Made by a program: the position numbers and the translations under genes
Shown here: positions 45,122 to 56,000 of the stretch, one piece after another
Layout of the letters: every line of letters begins with the position of its first letter
Position numbering within the stretch: position 1 is the first letter of the stretch
Notes under the pieces: generated by a model
Told to the model about the DNA's origin: nothing
Databases searched by the model: none
What the model saw: only the letters and a program-made list of their open reading frames with translations
DNA from: Butyrivibrio sp. FCS014
Lineage (GTDB): Bacteria > Bacillota > Clostridia > Lachnospirales > Lachnospiraceae
Assembly: GCF_000526935.1 (NCBI RefSeq)
Contig: NZ_JAHA01000010.1
Span: 1-64,000 of the forward strand
Direction of reading: 5' to 3'
DNA length: 64,000 bases

Positions 45122-48100
45122 TTACTGGTCTTCTTTTCTCTTGCCTTTAAGAAGAATTACTATTGCAGCTGCTGCGGAAAGGATGATAATCATCACTCTT
45201 GCTGCGCCGGATGTTGTCTCATCATCAGTTCTTCCTCTTCTTGCTCCGAGAACTGCTGCGCCATCTGTAGACTGCTCTCTTGTTGCTCCAAGTACTGCTC
45301 CGACAGGTGCTGCAGGTGCAGGTGTAGGAGCTGTAGGAGTAGGCTCATCTACGATAGGTGTAGGTGTAGGAGTAGGTGTAGGATCTCCACCGCCTCCGCC
45401 AGCGGCTGTGATAACCAGTTGACCGGGTACGTAGGTTACTTTGAAGTTACCCTGAAGCTCTTCGCCTGCGGCTGTGATAGGATATGTTCCTACATCGTTT
45501 CCACCTGTGCGGCTCAGTGTGTACTTGACAGTTTCTGCTGCTTCAGCATTAAGGTCAGTATTCTCGGCCTCTACCTTTGCTGTAAATGCAGGATCTGCCT
45601 GAGCTGTTGTCTTGCTCTTGTTGTCTGCTGTTACAGTTACAGGTGCGGGTGTGATCTCCAGTGAAGCTGTTCCTTTTGCTACTACCTTGAACTGATTGGA
45701 TACATCTTCTCCTTCAGCATCAGTTACTTTGAAGTTTGTAAGAGTTGCCTCATCCATGCTGAGTACGTATTCTCCTACATCCTTTGCTGTGCGATCAGCT
45801 ATTACCTCTGCATCTACTACTGCGTGATAGCTTCTTGCTCCATCTGAGTAGTCATCAGCTTTCTCTCTTGCATCAGACTTGATAGTGAACAGATCTGCTA
45901 CAAACTCTACTACGTTTTCAGCTGTCTCTCTGATGGCTCTTCCTGCTCTTGCAAAGATACCTTCGTCTGCTTCAGCTGCCTGACGTGCTGTCTGATCTAC
46001 TGCAACTGCAGTAGCATCAATTTCTGCTGCTTCAGTACCACCAACTTCCCAGCTGATAGTGTAATCGAAATCTGTCTTTTCCTGTCCGTCGTATACTATT
46101 GATCCACCGTCAAGAGGTGTTGCGTAGATGATAAACTTCTCATCATCAGGTCTGTCGTATACTGTCAGTGTTCCAAGGTTTTCTACCAAATTGTAGTTGC
46201 CTTCGTTTCCTGTTGTCCATGCCAGTGTGTATGTATTGGTTACTACATCAGGTCTTGTAACTGTTCCGGTTGTTGCAAAGTCTACGGTGTCGCCGCCTAC
46301 CAGTCCGGATATGCTACCTTCTGCTGTAAGAGGAGTTCCGTCATACTTCTTTCTGGCTGTAGGTGTTGTTACTGTAAGATCTCTCTTGAAGATGTTCAGA
46401 GGAACTGCCTCAAGAACAGCATCTTCGTAATTCTTGTTCTTAATTGTTACTGTTACGAATCCGATGCTCTCGGATACATTTTTGATAACAGGTGCTGAAG
46501 TTGCTTCTACTGTCTGTGCCTGGTCTGCAGTATCAACATATGTGAAGATGATCTCGTCCCCTGCAATCCTTCCGTCTTCAGAAACTGTTACAGTGTGGGT
46601 CTGTCCATCATAAGGTCCCTCGAAACCTGTAGCTGTAGGAACTTTACGATCCTTGGCGGGAGTGATGATGAGCTTACCATCCTCATCCAGAACTACTGTG
46701 ATGTTCTCGTAGTTAGGAGAAGTTGCCACAAAGTCTCCTGATACAAGATTCATCATGTATCCCTCTGCATTGGCATCTGTGCCCTCAGCATGTGCTGCCT
46801 TGCCTTCTGCAAGAGCAACGGTGATGGTTTCATCAACTGTTCCAACCTTCTCAAATCCGTCAATGGTCTTGAGTGTTCCGTCATATACTTCTGTTGCGGA
46901 ATTACCCTTTACATGTACGATCATCTCATCCTTGAAAGGATTGATCGTAAGGGTTCCGGGTGTTACATCAAATGTTACATCAAAGTTACCATTTGCCTCG
47001 TTGCTGTTTACAGCAAAGTCATCAGCTGTAACTTCCATTGTGTAAGTATCTGCGTTTGTTCCCTTAGCAGTAACTTTTGCGCCGTCCTGTGCAGGTCCGT
47101 TGTAGTAATCATCCAGATACAGATCTGAGCTTGCCTGTGCTGTATATCCGCTTACCGACTGCTCTTCTCCATTGTATTCAACAACATCGCTGTTTCCTGT
47201 GATGGTTACTGTTACAGGAAGTTTGTTAATCTGGAGCCATCCGTTAGTTACGGTAAAGGTTACATCGAAGTTGGCTTTATCGGTATTTACAAAGCTGTCT
47301 TCTGAGAGATTCATAGGATAAGCTTCCTGCCTTGCATTTGTTCCTGCTGCAATTGCTTCTTCCTGTGAAGGTCCTTCGAATGCTGTGTAAAGAGCTGTAG
47401 CATCCTTTCTCTCTCCGCCGTTTGTAAGCCATACACCATCAATGGTATAACCTGTTATGCTCTTAGGTGTTCCATCATAGGTTACTGTATCTGTATTACC
47501 GGTTACTTCTACTTCAATCTTTGCCTTCTCGATATTAAGTGTTCCGTTTACTATCTCGAAGCTTACTTCGAAGTTAGGATCTGAGTTGGAGAACAGGCCC
47601 TCTGCAAGAGTCATGTCGTACTTGCCAACTGCTGTTCCGGTTGCTATTGCTGCGCTCTGAGCAGGTCCTGTTACCTTATCCAGAGTGTACAGTCCGCTAT
47701 CATCGGTTATTATTTCCATTTCGTATCCGGTTACCGACTGAGGTGTTCCGTCATAGATAACGGTGTCGCTGTTACCGGTTACTCTTACTACGATGGAGCC
47801 TGCTGCAACGATATCAAGATATCCATCTACTACCACGAAGGTTACATCATAGTTAGGATTGATGTTTGTAAACTGTGACTCATCAAGTCCCAGGTAATAC
47901 TTTCCTACAGAGCCCTGAGTTACTTTAACGGATCCCTGTGAAGGTCCTTCATAATCAAGGGTTGCGCCTTTTGTTCTGTAAGCCCGGTCAGCAGGGACCT
48001 CTGAAAGAACATCTGCTTCATAACCTGAAACTGTATGAGGCTTTCCGTCAAATACTATCGGATCAGGATCTGATATATGTCCGGTAATCTGTACTGTTAT

Positions 48101-51100
48101 AGGTCTGGGCTTAACGATCAGCTTGCCGTAATTTACAGTATCGATGATGTAGTTATCTGCGTTTGTTCCGCTATCAAAGATGATTGCAGGATCGCCAACC
48201 TTGTTCTCGTAGTAGTGTGTATCACCTTCTACCAGATCATCTTCATCAATAACGTTGTACTTGATACCGCTGAGGCTTCCAAGCTTACCACCATCACCAG
48301 CTACCCATCCCTGAACAGCGCCTCGTGCATCGGCATCTGACAGTGTGCCTGATGTTGCAGGCTCAGGATAAGTTGTTATTACAGTAGGTGTTGTAACAGT
48401 AAGTTTCTTAGGAGTGATTGTAAGTCCGCCTTCTGCTACGTTGATGGTTACGTTTGCGAAGTTGTGTGCATATTCTTCTTTTACGAAGAAGTGTGCTGCA
48501 AGCTGCTGGTCAATTACATCTTTGCTTGTGATCTCAATATCACCTGTGTGTCCGATGTAATCTGCCTTGAATGCAGGATTGGTGATGCTTTCAATAGTGT
48601 ACTTAGCTGTGTGCGACTGTCCATCATATTCAATGTTGATATTATCTGCCGCGATATTTACTACTATGCCTTCAAGGGCTGTTACTGTAAGAGTTCCGCT
48701 CTTGTACTCTATAATGTAGTAGTCACTTCCGGACTGTCCTGTTGAAACCTGTGCTCCGAAAGGAGTGGTCTTGCTCTCGCCAACCTCAGTCTGGCTTCCC
48801 GTGAAGGAAAGGGCTGTGATCCTGTGACCATCTACAAGACCTTCTACATAATAGTCTTCTGCTGTAAAGGTACTTACAAGAGGTCTTCCGTCATAGGTCT
48901 TGGTCTTACCGTTCGCTCCGATAACGAGTTTCTTCTGATAGTATACAGTTCTTGTTATTGTTCCGCTGGTTGCTATAACCTTAGGAGAATCTACTATCTG
49001 TCCACTCTCGTCCTTGATATAGTTGAATACATAACCGCCAAGGCTTGTATTTATCGTGTACTGTCCGCCGGGCATCATGCTCTTTTCAACTGTATCTGCT
49101 ATGCTGTTGCCATCCATATCCACGAAGTTGACAACGATCTTACCCATCTTGTAATCGTGATAGTAGAATGTGATCACATTCTGAGTATCTGTGTATGTAA
49201 AGATATGGGTCTTAACTACTTCTTCAGGATAGTACTTTCTGTCTGCATAAGAAGCATATTCGGGAACGCTTCTCATGTAATCAGGATCAGCCTCAACTGC
49301 AGCTACTGTTACACTGGCCTGGCTGCCTGATAACGGCTCAGCAGGTGTATAGTCGGGAGCAACCCTGATCTCGTTGCCGCCATCCATGAAGATGTAACGT
49401 ACTGTGTAAGTAAGGTTCTCAGGCTTATGCTGGTAAACAAAGGTTACAACATTCTCGCCGTTAGTGAGGATAATCTCCTTTTCAGTTGCATCAGGAAGCA
49501 TTCCCACTACTGAGGCTGCCTTAACAACCTTTTTATCTCCGGGCTGGAACGCAGGGCTTCTCTCTGTTCTTGAAGGAGCTGCCTCCATTTCTTCCCCGTC
49601 TTCGTAGTATATAAATTTTACTGTATAGCTGATTTCGTCAGGAATCCAATAGGTGTATACCGATATGTCTTGTGTCAGAGGTTTATTGAAGTCATACTTC
49701 TCGCTGTAATCACTGTCGATATACCATCCACCAAAGGTAAATCCGTCGATCGCTGCAGGTGTTATTGATGATGCTGTTTTATTATGATCGTAGGCCTTGG
49801 TCTCAATAACTGTCTGCTGGCCTGTAACGGGGTCAACCTTGACAAAAGTGATGTGTCTTTGCGGTATGATCCAGTTAGCGTAGAGTACAAGACCTGTAGG
49901 CATCTTATTATCGCCTGCATATGCTTCTGAGTGGTAGGAATCAGTATACCATCCATCCCAGTCTGCATCGTCTGTAGGCGGTGTTGCTAAAGCCTCCGCA
50001 GCTGTGATTTTTCCACTGATGTCACTGCCAAGAGCAATCTGCTCTGTGCTGATAAGTGTACCGTCGTAATTGTTAAAGGTCAGAGGATAGGAATCTGCGA
50101 AGTAATAGAAATCAAATCTCAGGCCTTTATAGTTTTCTGTTGCCGTTCCACTATTGTAACTGCCTGTTCCAAGGGTAAAGGTTATATATTTGTTTATATC
50201 TTCCCATCCCAGGCCTTTTTTCTTCTGTGCAGCCCATGTAGTAAATTTATTCTTTGTATAACCTGCTATCTCCGGGAACTCGGAATAGTCATAACAATGT
50301 TTGAAATGTACTGTTGTGCTCTGGAATAAGCCGTACTTCTTGCCCTCAAAAGTAACCTGACCTGCTTCAGGGCCGTAGTTCTCCAGCCAGTAATTCAGTA
50401 TCTGTGTAGCATCAGTAGAAAAGTTATGTCTATAAAGCTTTATGGTCTTGCCATCTTCTATCCATGTAATACCGCTTTCACCCTTGCCGGGCATGGTGTT
50501 ATAGATAACGAACTTGTCTCTGTCTACGTTTGTAAAACTCCAGGCATATTCAGAAGAATATCCTTCATTGAAGATTCTACTGAAGGAATCCGTTATGTCA
50601 GAACCGTATTTGGCTTCCAGTGTGTTTCCATAAATACCACCTGATCCGGAATATTTGATCTTATAAACATTTCTGCTGTATTTTACAGTTATAGTGGTGC
50701 TGCCATCAGGCAAAACTGTTTTTTCATTAGATTCCTTAAATGTAAAGTTATCTAAATCAAGCTCAGCAGGCTTAGGGCTGCTTGCTGTTGCCTTAACAGA
50801 AGAACCAACCTGTGCTGTAGCTGTTGCTATACCAATATAAGAGTATTCTGTATCATTGGCATTTTCAATCGTGTAAACCAGTGTGTAATTTACTGTTGCA
50901 GGATCCCACTTGGCATAAAGAGTTGTATCTTTTTCCAGTTTATAGTTATCATCTGCGGCTGTAGTGAGGGCTTCATCTGTGTACCATCCGCCGAAGGTGT
51001 AACCTGCATATGTAGGCTCTTTTTCACTGATATCTATAACTGTCTCATAAGGAGCTGTAACCGCATCTACATATGAGCCGCCGTTTGAATCAAACTCAAG

Positions 51101-52477
51101 ACGATAGTTGGCACGTGTGTAGTAAACGGGAAGTTCCTGGCCTTCTACAGTTACAGTGTAGCTCTCGGTTCTCTCAAACTCACCACCGGGGATATCGATA
51201 ACCTTAGGTGTAACAACCGTATTCTTAACGCCTTGGGCCGGAATTGATTGAACCTTGGTATAATTACCGCCCTCCAAATCCTTGAGCAGATATGTATACC
51301 AGAAAGTAAACTCAAAAGGAATATACTGAACGCTTCTGTCATTCAGAATACCTACGATAACAGAACCTTCCTGTCTGGTATCCTTGATATCATCAAGGTC
51401 TGCAGTTGTGATCTGGATTGAGGTCTCCTTAGGATAGTAAACAGGGTATGCCTCATCCTCTGCAACCTGTACTTCCGGAGGAGAAGTGATGGTTACAGGG
51501 AGATTACTCTTTTCAACTTCTACTATCTGATTGTCAAAAGGCACCTCTGTGCCACCGGGACTGATATAGTAATACTTAACAGTCACCTCAAAGATCTTGA
51601 TCTCCTCAAGCTCTGCTTCAAGAACCATATCACCGGTTACCGTGTAATCAGAAGCATTGTCATGAGTTATGAGACTTCCGTTATAATTCCATCCTCTGAA
51701 GAAGTATCCTGCTTTGAAAGGATCCTGAGAAGGAATTGTAAGTGTTTCTCCACTTGAGAAGCCGCGGGTATCAAAATCAGATCCGTCAACCTTGAAAGAA
51801 ACTGTATAACCTGACTTCACGAAGTTTGCGTAGTATGTGGCTCCGTCAACAAGAAGTTCACCTGCGGGGCGGAATGTTCTTGACCCACAAACCACGGTGC
51901 TTCCATCTGTCCAGTTAACAAAGGCATAACCGGTATCAGCGTTAGCTCTGACTTCTGATGCTTCGCCGTCTTCCGGGATGGTATCAGAAGGTATGCTTAC
52001 GCTTCCGCCTTCGTTAGCAACGTATGAAATTGTTATGGTTTTTACAGGAGCAGGCGGAAGTTCTTCCTCTTCATCTTCGGGTTCTTCCTTTTTCTCCTCT
52101 TCAGGTTCTTCCTTTTTCTCCTCTTCAGGATCTTCCTTTTTCTCCTCTTCAGGATCCTCAGGAGAGCCTCCTGATTTTGAACCATCCGGAGGTAAAAGCT
52201 TCTGGTCTTCATCTGTAGGAGTATCTACCACAGGGGGATCACCTGCAGGAGGATCTTCTACAGGGGGATCTACTACAGGAGTCTCTACTGTAGGGGGATC
52301 TACTGTAGGGGGATCTACTACAGGGGGATCCGTATTAGGTTCATCACCAGAAGAATTCTCAGGAGCTCCTTCTGTTTCCGCATAAACCCTGATATTACTC
52401 ACGTTGGAGTTAAATGTGGTAGCTATCATGGCTATAGCGAGAAGTACTGCTAAAAATCTGTTCCATTTTCTCAACAT
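45122..52477 (-). CDS. Giant repeat adhesin A (InlB-type, MucBP-like and MBG/YDG repeats)
   Basis: 2,451-residue predicted surface protein; ATG follows GGGAGG. Signal peptide MLRKWNRFLAVLLAIAM to VYAE, then a Pro-rich part (DPPTVDPPTV repeats) and Glu/Lys/Pro tandem repeats. Residues about 170-1180 hold InlB B-type (Listeria-Bacteroides) repeats (AGYTFGGWYTDEALTT, TTLYAKWDP) and MucBP-like modules. Residues about 1190-2350 hold many MBG/YDG repeats of the form TGNSDTVIYDGTPQSVTGY. The C-terminus has a PTPTPTP linker, AVLGATRE, AAVLGARRGRT, a membrane helix and KGKRKEDQ. No catalytic domain is seen. Probable role: adhesion to plant matter or other cells. The companion gene lies 62 bases upstream. 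Confidence 0.85.
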   Translation of the reverse strand: MLRKWNRFLAVLLAIAMIATTFNSNVSNIRVYAETEGAPENSSGDEPNTDPPVVDPPTVDPPTVETPVVDPPVEDPPAGDPPVVDTPTDEDQKLLPPDGSKSGGSPEDPEEEKKEDPEEEKKEEPEEEKKEEPEDEEEELPPAPVKTITISYVANEGGSVSIPSDTIPEDGEASEVRANADTGYAFVNWTDGSTVVCGSRTFRPAGELLVDGATYYANFVKSGYTVSFKVDGSDFDTRGFSSGETLTIPSQDPFKAGYFFRGWNYNGSLITHDNASDYTVTGDMVLEAELEEIKIFEVTVKYYYISPGGTEVPFDNQIVEVEKSNLPVTITSPPEVQVAEDEAYPVYYPKETSIQITTADLDDIKDTRQEGSVIVGILNDRSVQYIPFEFTFWYTYLLKDLEGGNYTKVQSIPAQGVKNTVVTPKVIDIPGGEFERTESYTVTVEGQELPVYYTRANYRLEFDSNGGSYVDAVTAPYETVIDISEKEPTYAGYTFGGWYTDEALTTAADDNYKLEKDTTLYAKWDPATVNYTLVYTIENANDTEYSYIGIATATAQVGSSVKATASSPKPAELDLDNFTFKESNEKTVLPDGSTTITVKYSRNVYKIKYSGSGGIYGNTLEAKYGSDITDSFSRIFNEGYSSEYAWSFTNVDRDKFVIYNTMPGKGESGITWIEDGKTIKLYRHNFSTDATQILNYWLENYGPEAGQVTFEGKKYGLFQSTTVHFKHCYDYSEFPEIAGYTKNKFTTWAAQKKKGLGWEDINKYITFTLGTGSYNSGTATENYKGLRFDFYYFADSYPLTFNNYDGTLISTEQIALGSDISGKITAAEALATPPTDDADWDGWYTDSYHSEAYAGDNKMPTGLVLYANWIIPQRHITFVKVDPVTGQQTVIETKAYDHNKTASSITPAAIDGFTFGGWYIDSDYSEKYDFNKPLTQDISVYTYWIPDEISYTVKFIYYEDGEEMEAAPSRTERSPAFQPGDKKVVKAASVVGMLPDATEKEIILTNGENVVTFVYQHKPENLTYTVRYIFMDGGNEIRVAPDYTPAEPLSGSQASVTVAAVEADPDYMRSVPEYASYADRKYYPEEVVKTHIFTYTDTQNVITFYYHDYKMGKIVVNFVDMDGNSIADTVEKSMMPGGQYTINTSLGGYVFNYIKDESGQIVDSPKVIATSGTITRTVYYQKKLVIGANGKTKTYDGRPLVSTFTAEDYYVEGLVDGHRITALSFTGSQTEVGESKTTPFGAQVSTGQSGSDYYIIEYKSGTLTVTALEGIVVNIAADNINIEYDGQSHTAKYTIESITNPAFKADYIGHTGDIEITSKDVIDQQLAAHFFVKEEYAHNFANVTINVAEGGLTITPKKLTVTTPTVITTYPEPATSGTLSDADARGAVQGWVAGDGGKLGSLSGIKYNVIDEDDLVEGDTHYYENKVGDPAIIFDSGTNADNYIIDTVNYGKLIVKPRPITVQITGHISDPDPIVFDGKPHTVSGYEADVLSEVPADRAYRTKGATLDYEGPSQGSVKVTQGSVGKYYLGLDESQFTNINPNYDVTFVVVDGYLDIVAAGSIVVRVTGNSDTVIYDGTPQSVTGYEMEIITDDSGLYTLDKVTGPAQSAAIATGTAVGKYDMTLAEGLFSNSDPNFEVSFEIVNGTLNIEKAKIEVEVTGNTDTVTYDGTPKSITGYTIDGVWLTNGGERKDATALYTAFEGPSQEEAIAAGTNARQEAYPMNLSEDSFVNTDKANFDVTFTVTNGWLQINKLPVTVTITGNSDVVEYNGEEQSVSGYTAQASSDLYLDDYYNGPAQDGAKVTAKGTNADTYTMEVTADDFAVNSNEANGNFDVTFDVTPGTLTINPFKDEMIVHVKGNSATEVYDGTLKTIDGFEKVGTVDETITVALAEGKAAHAEGTDANAEGYMMNLVSGDFVATSPNYENITVVLDEDGKLIITPAKDRKVPTATGFEGPYDGQTHTVTVSEDGRIAGDEIIFTYVDTADQAQTVEATSAPVIKNVSESIGFVTVTIKNKNYEDAVLEAVPLNIFKRDLTVTTPTARKKYDGTPLTAEGSISGLVGGDTVDFATTGTVTRPDVVTNTYTLAWTTGNEGNYNLVENLGTLTVYDRPDDEKFIIYATPLDGGSIVYDGQEKTDFDYTISWEVGGTEAAEIDATAVAVDQTARQAAEADEGIFARAGRAIRETAENVVEFVADLFTIKSDAREKADDYSDGARSYHAVVDAEVIADRTAKDVGEYVLSMDEATLTNFKVTDAEGEDVSNQFKVVAKGTASLEITPAPVTVTADNKSKTTAQADPAFTAKVEAENTDLNAEAAETVKYTLSRTGGNDVGTYPITAAGEELQGNFKVTYVPGQLVITAAGGGGGDPTPTPTPTPIVDEPTPTAPTPAPAAPVGAVLGATREQSTDGAAVLGARRGRTDDETTSGAARVMIIILSAAAAIVILLKGKRKEDQ

Positions 52478-52539
52478 AGTCGAATTCCTCCCTTATAAAA
52501 GAATTGGCTTGTTAGAAGTTAATAGTTACGTGTGACTAC

Positions 52540-52767
52540 TTATCCTGCTTCTTCGTCACTTTTGTTCTTCGCCATGGTCTCGCCCATGGCACCGTCAATT
52601 AGTTTGATCAGTTCCAAAGCACTTCTGAAATGAAGTGTCTGCTCCCCTTCAGCCCAAGTCAGCTTACCCTGCCAGGTACCACCTTCGCAGCGGGCTATCT
52701 TGACGATGAAGGTTCCTCTGTCATTCAGTTTTTTCGGATAATCTTTTGAAAAATAACATTTTTTCAT
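52540..52767 (-). CDS. Small companion protein of adhesin A (TWQG/FRSALELI family)
   Basis: 75 residues from the ATG at 52767 (MKKCYFSKDYPKKL), which has AAAGGA upstream; a longer frame to 52803 is less likely. The core GTFIVKIARCEGGTWQG, then LTW, then FRSALELIKLIDGAM, is shared with 59204-59428 and 44472-44993. Predicted pattern: two or three beta strands, then an amphipathic helix. No signal or membrane segment, so it should be cytoplasmic although its partner is secreted. It is 62 bases before adhesin A on the same strand with no terminator between. Function unknown; it could be a chaperone, regulator or export factor. Confidence 0.75.
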   Translation of the reverse strand: MKKCYFSKDYPKKLNDRGTFIVKIARCEGGTWQGKLTWAEGEQTLHFRSALELIKLIDGAMGETMAKNKSDEEAG

Positions 52768-52819
52768 GGCGATGATATCCTTTCTTAAATTTATGATACT
52801 CAAACGTCAATCATACGAA

Positions 52820-52844
52820 TTATCATACGACCCCCTATATTTTG
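52820..52844 (-). promoter_or_regulatory. Motif shared by the two companion-adhesin operons (copy 1)
   Basis: On the minus strand: CAAAATAT, three bases, GGGT, two bases, TATGAT. The same layout occurs before the second companion gene at 59467-59491. TATGAT could be a -10 box. It is 53 bases before the companion start, followed by a second CGTATGAT copy. Confidence 0.5.
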
Positions 52845-52974
52845 TGGATTCAGCTTAACAATTCATAAATATAGTTAAGGAATAATGAAGACTGTAAATA
52901 TGAGATTAAGACTATAAAGAACTCATAAAGTAAACGTTTTAGGTAGATAGGTACAAAAATTATGATTGGGGGAA

Positions 52975-53011
52975 TAAAAAAGACGGGTAGTCGGTGTTAA
53001 CCGGCTACCCG
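52975..53011 (-). terminator. Terminator of adhesin B
   Basis: GCGGGTAGCCGGT pairs with ACCGACTACCCGT around a TTAAC-type loop; TCTTTTTTATT follows on the minus strand. Nearly identical to the terminator of adhesin C at 59874. Confidence 0.9.
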
Positions 53012-53051
53012 CCATCTTTTTTATTTCTTATTTGGGAAAAGAGCTATCGGC

Positions 53052-56000
53052 TCAAACCTCGTCTTCTTCCTTCTTTTTTCCCTTGAAAAGAAGTGCAATT
53101 GCAACTGCTGCTGAAACAATGATTGCAAAGATTCTTGCTGTTCCGGTAGCTGTGTCGTCTGCTGTTCTACCTCTTCTTGCACCGAGAACTGCAGGTCCGT
53201 CAACCTCAACCTCTCTCTGAGCTCCAAGTACTGCAGGTGCAGCTACAGGAGCAGGTGTGTCAGGTGTAGGTGTAGGTGTAGGAGGTGTAGGTGTAGGAGG
53301 ATTAGGTCCGGGTGCTGCTGTGATTGTGAACAATCCATTTACCAACTTAGGCTCATTATAGTTATTGGTTATCAATGTCATGCTCTCAAAGTCGATTCCT
53401 TCTGTATCATCTACTACCACTACATCGTCAGCCAATGCCTTAACCATCGGTCTGATAGGTTCCTGAGGCTCAAAGCTCTTAGGATCGATATGGATAACAT
53501 ATGTGCCAACGTCCTCACCTTTGTCACGATAAATTTCAGTGATCTCTTTGAGGAAAGCCTCTACATCAGCCTTTCTGGCAACGTCTTCACCTATAAGACC
53601 TGTAAGCTGTGCTGTAAGTGCAGGATCAGCTGTTCCCTGAACTTTACTCTTATCATCTGCGGTATATGTAAGATCAACCGGAGTGATATTGAACTTGCCC
53701 TTAAGACCCTCTTTATTAACAGTGAAACTCTTTGTTACATCAACATCATCAAGAGTGATTACAATATCCTTCTCAAGTTCGAAATCATAAGGAGGAATTC
53801 CGGCAGAACCTTCGGTAACATTTCTACCCTCTGCCTTAACCTTAATGTTCTTAACAACGTAGGTCTTGTTCTTGAACTCGAAGGTTGTCTGATCATCTGC
53901 TGCACCGGCTGTTATTGTCAATGCATCGCTGATGGCATCTAAAACTTTCTTATAAAGAGGTTCTTTAGGTCCTTCAACGGTGGCCAGCGCTTCGACAGTC
54001 TGCATATATCCGGTATAAGGCTTAGTAACATCGGTTACTGAAAATGCAATTTCAATTTCACCATTGCCGTTTTCAATGACAAGCTCACCATCTGTAACAT
54101 CTACGGTGCCAAGTACGAAGTTCATGTCCTTAGGATCAAGAGTAAACATAGCCTTCTTAAGTCCCATAGGATATGTGTCAGGAGTAAGGCCAGTAGCTAT
54201 AGCATCGTCTTCCTCATCAGCTGTGCCATTGCCATCGAAGTCAAAGATCACATCAGCTGTAGAGAAGTCAGGAGTATCAGCACCCTCAACCTCAACTACT
54301 TCTACCTCGTATGTCTCAAATCCGGTTACGCTCTGCTCTTCTCCATTGAATGTCTTAGTTTCCTTTTTACCGGCAACTGTAATGTTAACAGTTCTAGGTG
54401 TGATTGTAAGAAGACCATCAGCACGCACTTCAAATTCTACATCAGGGAATGTTGTTGTGTTAACTACTGCGAAGTCCTTTTTATCAAGTCCCATCGCATA
54501 TCCTTCGTCGTTAACATCTGTTCCCTTTGCAATAGCTGCTGCCTGAGCTTCATCACCGGTCTTTCCCTTATATGTGAAAGAAGCTGCAGTGAACAGGTCA
54601 TTGTTGGATGTAAACTCAAATCCGGTTACGCTCTGCTCTTTTCCGTTGTAAGGAAGCTCATCAGTCTTACCGGTAATTACTACTTTTACCTTACCTACAG
54701 GAAGGATTTCGAAGATACCGTCTTTGTTATTGCCTTCAGAATCCTTCGCAATCTTGAATTCATAGTCAAGGATGTCATCGTTGTTTAATACGAAATCTTC
54801 AGGTCCAAGATTAAACGGATACTCATCAACCTCTGTTCCTGATGCTCCAATACTCTGTCTGATGCTCACATCATCTTTTGAAATGATACCAGATACATCA
54901 TCGGCATCATACTTAATTGATGTTACCTTAAATCCAGGATCGTCATTTGTAGCGTCTTTAGGGAAGCTTACGCTCTGTTCCTGTCCGTTGTATGTCGTTG
55001 AGTAATAGTTACCTTCAACTGTGATTGTTGCCTTAACAGGCTTATAAACAACCTTAATAGTCTTATTCTTGCCGGCTTCGATTGTGGTGCTTGCAGGATC
55101 TACTACACCAGCCTTGTAACCCACGCCTGCTGTTTCACGATACTTATCAACATCGATATCGGCTGCAGTGATTTTTGTTCCGGCCTTAACACCTTCAACT
55201 GTTACAGGCTCACCAATCTTTACATCTGCTGCGCCGGAGCTTGCAGGGAATGACTTATAGTACTCAACTGTGTAAGAACCGTTAAGCTCTTTCCATACTG
55301 CGTAAAGTACATTTGTACTAGGATTATCATCAGAGTTCTTGTTGTTGGCAATGATGTACTCCTTGCCCAGAGCAATCTTAAATGTTCCTTCATTAGCTTC
55401 ATTCTGATCGATATTCCATCCAAGGAGCTCGAAGCCCTCTCTCTTGAAGTTGTTTTTCTCAGCTTCAGCAAGTGTCCAAGCCTGAATCTTCTCATTTACA
55501 CGAAGATCATGGTCACCATTCTTGCTGATCGTAACTGTCTTAGGTGAGGCACTTCCATCATTGATATTGTAGGTAAGTGTTGTCGTATCAGCAGCTGTGC
55601 CGCCGCCTGTCTTAGCGTAAAGAGCTCTAAGAACTACGTAATTTTCCTTCTCTCCATCTTCGCCAACTTCAGTTACTATGTAGCTGTCATCGAGGTCAAA
55701 GTGATCATTAGGATAATATGCTTTAACTACGTTTCTGTTCTTATCAAGAAGTTCCCATCCAATGAATGTAAACTTATCTGTTTCCACTGCTGTTGATCCT
55801 GCTGTTACAACAACAGTAGAATCAGTTGCATAGGTATGAGTGTCGCGGTTGGAATCAAGCATAGTACCTGCAACGTTCTCACGAGCTCCGGTATCCTTAT
55901 TCTTAATATAAGTACCATTCTCTTCGTACTTGATCTTTGTTCCGCCCTGCTTTCTCCACTTAGCGTAGAGGTTTACGTCAGATGTTACAGCGCCGTAGTC